A DNA stretch of 64,000 nt, from positions 1,116,001-1,180,000 of the forward strand of contig NZ_JADNQW010000005.1 of NCBI RefSeq assembly GCF_015709455.1, in the 5' to 3' direction. Origin of the DNA: Methylosinus sp. H3A (lineage in GTDB: Bacteria; Pseudomonadota; Alphaproteobacteria; Rhizobiales; Beijerinckiaceae). Position 1 is the stretch's first letter, and each line of letters opens with the position of its first letter. Of the stretch, positions 61,144-64,000 are shown in pieces. A program made the translations under genes and the position numbers. The notes beneath the pieces were generated by a model. The model had not been told where the DNA came from. It saw only the letters and a list, made by a program, of their open reading frames with translations, and ran no database searches.

Positions 61144-61256
61144 TCGCGAGCGACCACTCGAATAGGTAAAATTGCGCAGACCTTCGGCTACGTACATTAA
61201 ATTCCCCCCTCTACAACGTTTCTCGTCTCGAAAAACTGACAGACGGGAGCAAGGTT

Positions 61257-61550
61257 TTGTCACTGGCCCTTTCCAGCCTCTTCTACAGCCTGCCCGCGGT
61301 GCCGAGCGTCGAGCGTCGGCCGACGGCGCCCGAGGTCGCCGCGAGCAACGCGCAGAACACGCAGGTTTCTCCCCGGGCCTCGGACGTCGATGCTTCGGAA
61401 ACCGACACGGGAAAGGGACAAGACCCTTATGCGCAGATCGACGCGCTGCTCTCGAGCCTGCGTGATCTCACGCTCGGCGGCGCGAAGCTCGACAGCGCCT
61501 CCACCACGTCGCAAGCGAATGCGGCCTATGCCGCCTATGCGCGAGGCTAG
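61257..61550 (+). CDS. hypothetical protein, 97 residues, TTG start
   Basis: A TTG start with GGGAG 8 bp upstream. It begins MSLALSSLFYSLPAVPSVERR, then a polar Ser/Thr/Asp-rich middle and a short helix (YAQIDALLSSLRDLTLGG), ending AAYAAYARG. No family is recognised. The TAG stop is the opening CTAG of a dispersed repeat. The low-complexity composition makes the call uncertain. Confidence 0.45.
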   Translation: MSLALSSLFYSLPAVPSVERRPTAPEVAASNAQNTQVSPRASDVDASETDTGKGQDPYAQIDALLSSLRDLTLGGAKLDSASTTSQANAAYAAYARG

Positions 61551-61690
61551 AGTCATTCCGGTTGACTCTAGATCTCCTTGCTCTGTCGTGTTTTCTTCAC
61601 GCGAACCAGTTCCCACTTCGCTCGAAAACACTAGCGTTTCCAGCCGAAGTGGGCGCCGGTTCGGCAACGCGTCAAAGCAAAAGACTCGAG
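61547..61690. repeat. dispersed repeat cluster, CTAG families
   Basis: Three parts: a hairpin CTAGAGTCA-TTCCGGT-TGACTCTAG (61547-61571); a middle stretch with TCTTCACGCGAACCAGT and CACTTCGCTCGAAAACACTAG; and CTAGCGTTTCCAGCCGAAGTG, then GGCGCCGGTTCGGCAACGCG, then TCAAAGCAAAAG, matching the repeat at 45066-45123 in inverted orientation. It lies between the small hypothetical gene and the mutS 3' end. Confidence 0.8.
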
Positions 61691-61696
61691 GCGCGC

Positions 61697-64000
61697 TCAG
61701 CGCCCCCCGGCCTTCGCCTTCAGCTCATAGAGCGCGGCCAGCGCCTCGCGCGGCGTGAGCGCGTCGGGATCGATCGTCGCCAGCGCGGCGCGCAATTCGT
61801 CCTTCGGCGATGCGCTCGTCCCGACATGGGTCGTAACATGAGCGAAAAGCGGCAGATCGTCGATGAGCTTCTCCACCGGCGCGCGGCGGTCCGCCGCCTC
61901 GAGCTCCGCGAGAATCGCATGCGCCCGCGCCACCACGCTCGCCGGAAGCCCCGCGAGCTCGGCGACATGCACGCCATAAGAGCGATCGGCCGCGCCTTTC
62001 GTCACCTCGTGCAGGAACACCACCTCGCCCGCGTGATCCTTCACCTTCATGGTGAGATTGACGAGCCGGCCCATGCGCTTCGTCAATTGCGTCAGCTCGT
62101 GGAAATGCGTCGCGAACAGCGCGCGCGAACGATTGACCTCGTGCAAATGCTCGATCGTCGCCCAAGCGATGGAGAGCCCGTCGAATGTCGCCGTGCCGCG
62201 GCCGATCTCGTCCAGAATGACGAGCGAGCGAGGGCCGGCGCAATTCAATATGGCCGCCGTCTCCACCATCTCCACCATGAAGGTGGAGCGCCCACGCGCG
62301 AGATCATCCGCCGCGCCGACGCGCGAGAACAGCCGATCCACGGCCCCTAACCGCGCGCTCTTGGCCGGCACGAAAGAGCCCGCCTGAGCGAGAATGGCGA
62401 TGAGCGCATTTTGCCGCAGATAGGTGGATTTGCCGGCCATATTGGGGCCGGTGACGACGGCGATTCTGCCGGCGCGCGCGTCGCCGAGATCGCAATCATT
62501 GGCCGCGAAAACTTTGCCCTGCGCTTCCAGCGAGGCCTCGACGACCGGATGGCGTCCGCCGACGATCTCGAAATCGAGCGAGGCGTCGACATGAGGCCGT
62601 GTCCAGTCGCGCCTCGCCGCGAGCTCGCCCAGCGCCGCGAAGACATCGAGCGCGGCGAAGGCTTCCGCCAATCGCTGCAGCTCCTGCGCGCGCGAGAGAA
62701 CGGCGCCCGCCAATTCCTCGAACAGCGCCAGCTCGCGCTCCTGCGCGCGATCGGCGGCGGAGGCGATCTTCGCCTCGAGCTCGGCGAGCTCGCGCGTCGA
62801 GAAACGCATGGCGTCCTGCATCGTCTGGCGATGCGTGAACAGCGTGTCGAAGGGCGGACGCAGCAGCTTCTCGCCCTGCGCCTGCGGAACCTCGATGAAG
62901 AAGCCCAGAAAGTTGTTGTGCTTGATCTTGAGCTGCTTCGTTTCGGCCAGCTCGACATAGCGCTGCTGCAAGGAGGCGATGACGCGCCGGCTCTCGTCGC
63001 GCAGCGCGCGCGCTTCGTCGAGCTCGGCGTCGAAGCCTTGCGCGATAAAGTTTCCCGCGCGCTTGTCGAGCGGCGGATCGGAGGCGAGCCGCGCTTCTAT
63101 GGCGCGCTCCAATTCGCCATCGCCGGCGGCGAGCTCTACGATTTCCCGCGCCACGAGCGTCGCCGGCTCATGCGCGGCGAAGGCGGCGACGATCTCCCGC
63201 GCCGCCACGAGCGCCGCGCGAATATTGCCGAGGTCGCGCGGGCCGCCGCGCTGCAACGACAGGCGCGAGAGCGCCCGCGCCACATCCGGCGCGCGGGCGA
63301 GCAGAGCGCGCAATCGCGCGCGCAGCTCCGGCTCGGCGACGAAGAAGGAGACAGCGTCGTGCCGCTCGGCGATCGGCGCCGGCTCGGTGGCGGGCGCGGC
63401 GATGCGCTCGGCCAGCAGGCGCGCGCCGGCGGGCGTCGCGGTCATGTCGATCGTCGCCAGCAGCGAGCCGTCGCGCCCGCCCTTCAGCGTGCGCGTCAGC
63501 TCGAGGTTCACGCGCGTCGCCGCGTCTATCTCCAGCGTCGCGCTGCGGCGCAGGCTGGAGGGGCGCCGCAGCGCCGGGCGCTTTCCCTTTTGCGTGCGCT
63601 CGACATAGAGGATGGCCGCGGCCGCCGCCGCGATCTCCGCCTGCCCGAGCGCGCCCAACCCATCGAGCGTCGCGACGGAGAAAAAATCGAGCAGCCGCCG
63701 CTCCGCGCTCTCGCCCTCGCCGGCGTCGCGGCCGAACGGCGTCAGCGGCGCGTCGAGATGCTCGAGACGCCCAGCGAGACTGGCGTCGGCGCAGAGCGCC
63801 TCCGCCGCGACGATCTCACGCGGCTCGAGCCGCGCCAATTCGCCCACGAGCTCCGCCTCGCCGACCTCGGCGACATCGAAGGCGCCGGTGGAGATATCGA
63901 CGCAGGCGAGGCCGTAGCGCCAGCCGCCATCGCCCACGCGCAGCCGCGCGAGCGCCGCGAAAGCATTGGGGCGCGAGGGATCGAGAAGCTGCTCCTCGGT
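61697..64000 (-). CDS. mutS: DNA mismatch repair protein MutS (partial, 5' end outside)
   Basis: About 767 residues are visible; the frame continues past the right edge, so the first 100 or so residues of the mismatch-binding domain are missing. At the edge it reads TEEQLLDPSRPNAFAAL. The connector and lever domains follow, then the ATPase domain: Walker A AVVTGPNMAGKST, Walker B LVILDEIGRGTATFDG, and TFMVEMVETAAIL. The C-terminus ends ALAALYELKAKAGGR. It recognises mismatches and starts repair with MutL. Confidence 0.98.
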   Translation of the reverse strand, partial: TEEQLLDPSRPNAFAALARLRVGDGGWRYGLACVDISTGAFDVAEVGEAELVGELARLEPREIVAAEALCADASLAGRLEHLDAPLTPFGRDAGEGESAERRLLDFFSVATLDGLGALGQAEIAAAAAAILYVERTQKGKRPALRRPSSLRRSATLEIDAATRVNLELTRTLKGGRDGSLLATIDMTATPAGARLLAERIAAPATEPAPIAERHDAVSFFVAEPELRARLRALLARAPDVARALSRLSLQRGGPRDLGNIRAALVAAREIVAAFAAHEPATLVAREIVELAAGDGELERAIEARLASDPPLDKRAGNFIAQGFDAELDEARALRDESRRVIASLQQRYVELAETKQLKIKHNNFLGFFIEVPQAQGEKLLRPPFDTLFTHRQTMQDAMRFSTRELAELEAKIASAADRAQERELALFEELAGAVLSRAQELQRLAEAFAALDVFAALGELAARRDWTRPHVDASLDFEIVGGRHPVVEASLEAQGKVFAANDCDLGDARAGRIAVVTGPNMAGKSTYLRQNALIAILAQAGSFVPAKSARLGAVDRLFSRVGAADDLARGRSTFMVEMVETAAILNCAGPRSLVILDEIGRGTATFDGLSIAWATIEHLHEVNRSRALFATHFHELTQLTKRMGRLVNLTMKVKDHAGEVVFLHEVTKGAADRSYGVHVAELAGLPASVVARAHAILAELEAADRRAPVEKLIDDLPLFAHVTTHVGTSASPKDELRAALATIDPDALTPREALAALYELKAKAGGR

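Overview
The window is a GC-rich (roughly two-thirds G+C by eye) chromosomal segment of an alphaproteobacterium, most likely of the order Hyphomicrobiales. This rests on a MucR/Ros regulator, Rhizobiales-style palindromic repeats, an SD-dependent GTG/TTG start repertoire and the S13-S11-RpoA-L17 cluster. Methylocystaceae or Beijerinckiaceae is a plausible family, but no methane or methanol oxidation gene lies in the window, so that is inference. There is one tRNA (Asp-GTC), no rRNA, no CRISPR array and no complete insertion sequence. About 70 protein genes can be supported.

Layout. 0.2-6.2 kb: a two-component pair, an orphan PepSY membrane protein, a nucleoside transporter and small secreted proteins. 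6.2-12.7 kb: a cAMP-centred group. It holds an adenylate cyclase with a predicted haem-type membrane anchor and a [2Fe-2S] domain, a divergent CRP-type regulator, a FIST protein, an aldo/keto reductase and a cyclic-nucleotide-gated patatin phospholipase. 12.7-17.4 kb: lipid modification (cyclopropane synthase, desaturase, two alpha/beta hydrolases). 17.4-24.9 kb: tRNA-Asp, a complete cytochrome bd operon (cydP-A-B-X), then the ribosomal alpha operon. 24.9-34.7 kb: ABC exporter, Deg protease, two duplicated small membrane proteins, an orphan response regulator, a ThiE-like protein, a Sel1 protein and an HSL-type esterase. This stretch ends with a lemA / M48-protease pair split by a repeat-flanked DUF559 nuclease gene. 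35-41.3 kb: def-fmt-truA, small proteins, an RHH/VOC pair and prmA. 41.4-43.4 kb: a three-gene bufferin-like RiPP operon (Cys-rich exported precursor, DUF692 MNIO enzyme, DUF2063 partner). 43.6-57.7 kb: metabolic and envelope genes, including moaA coupled to an orphan solute-binding protein, L,D-transpeptidase, mucR, a Rieske-FAD oxidoreductase, a CarS-like protein, dihaem cytochrome c, aminopeptidase P and YedK. 57.7-64 kb: fatty-acid beta-oxidation genes, two truncated genes (glycosyltransferase and TonB receptor) and mutS, which runs off the right edge.

How genes work together. The cyclase/CRP/patatin group looks like a redox-to-cAMP-to-lipid signalling module, and it sits next to membrane-lipid modification genes and a low-oxygen quinol oxidase. 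The bufferin-like operon would make a thiol-modified exported peptide, probably for copper handling. Two families of dispersed repeats punctuate the whole window. One (CCTTCTCCC...GGGAGAAGG types) flanks and partly encodes the DUF559 gene and contributes coding sequence to truA. The other (CTAGCGTTTCCAGCCGAAGTG type) repeatedly begins at stop codons.
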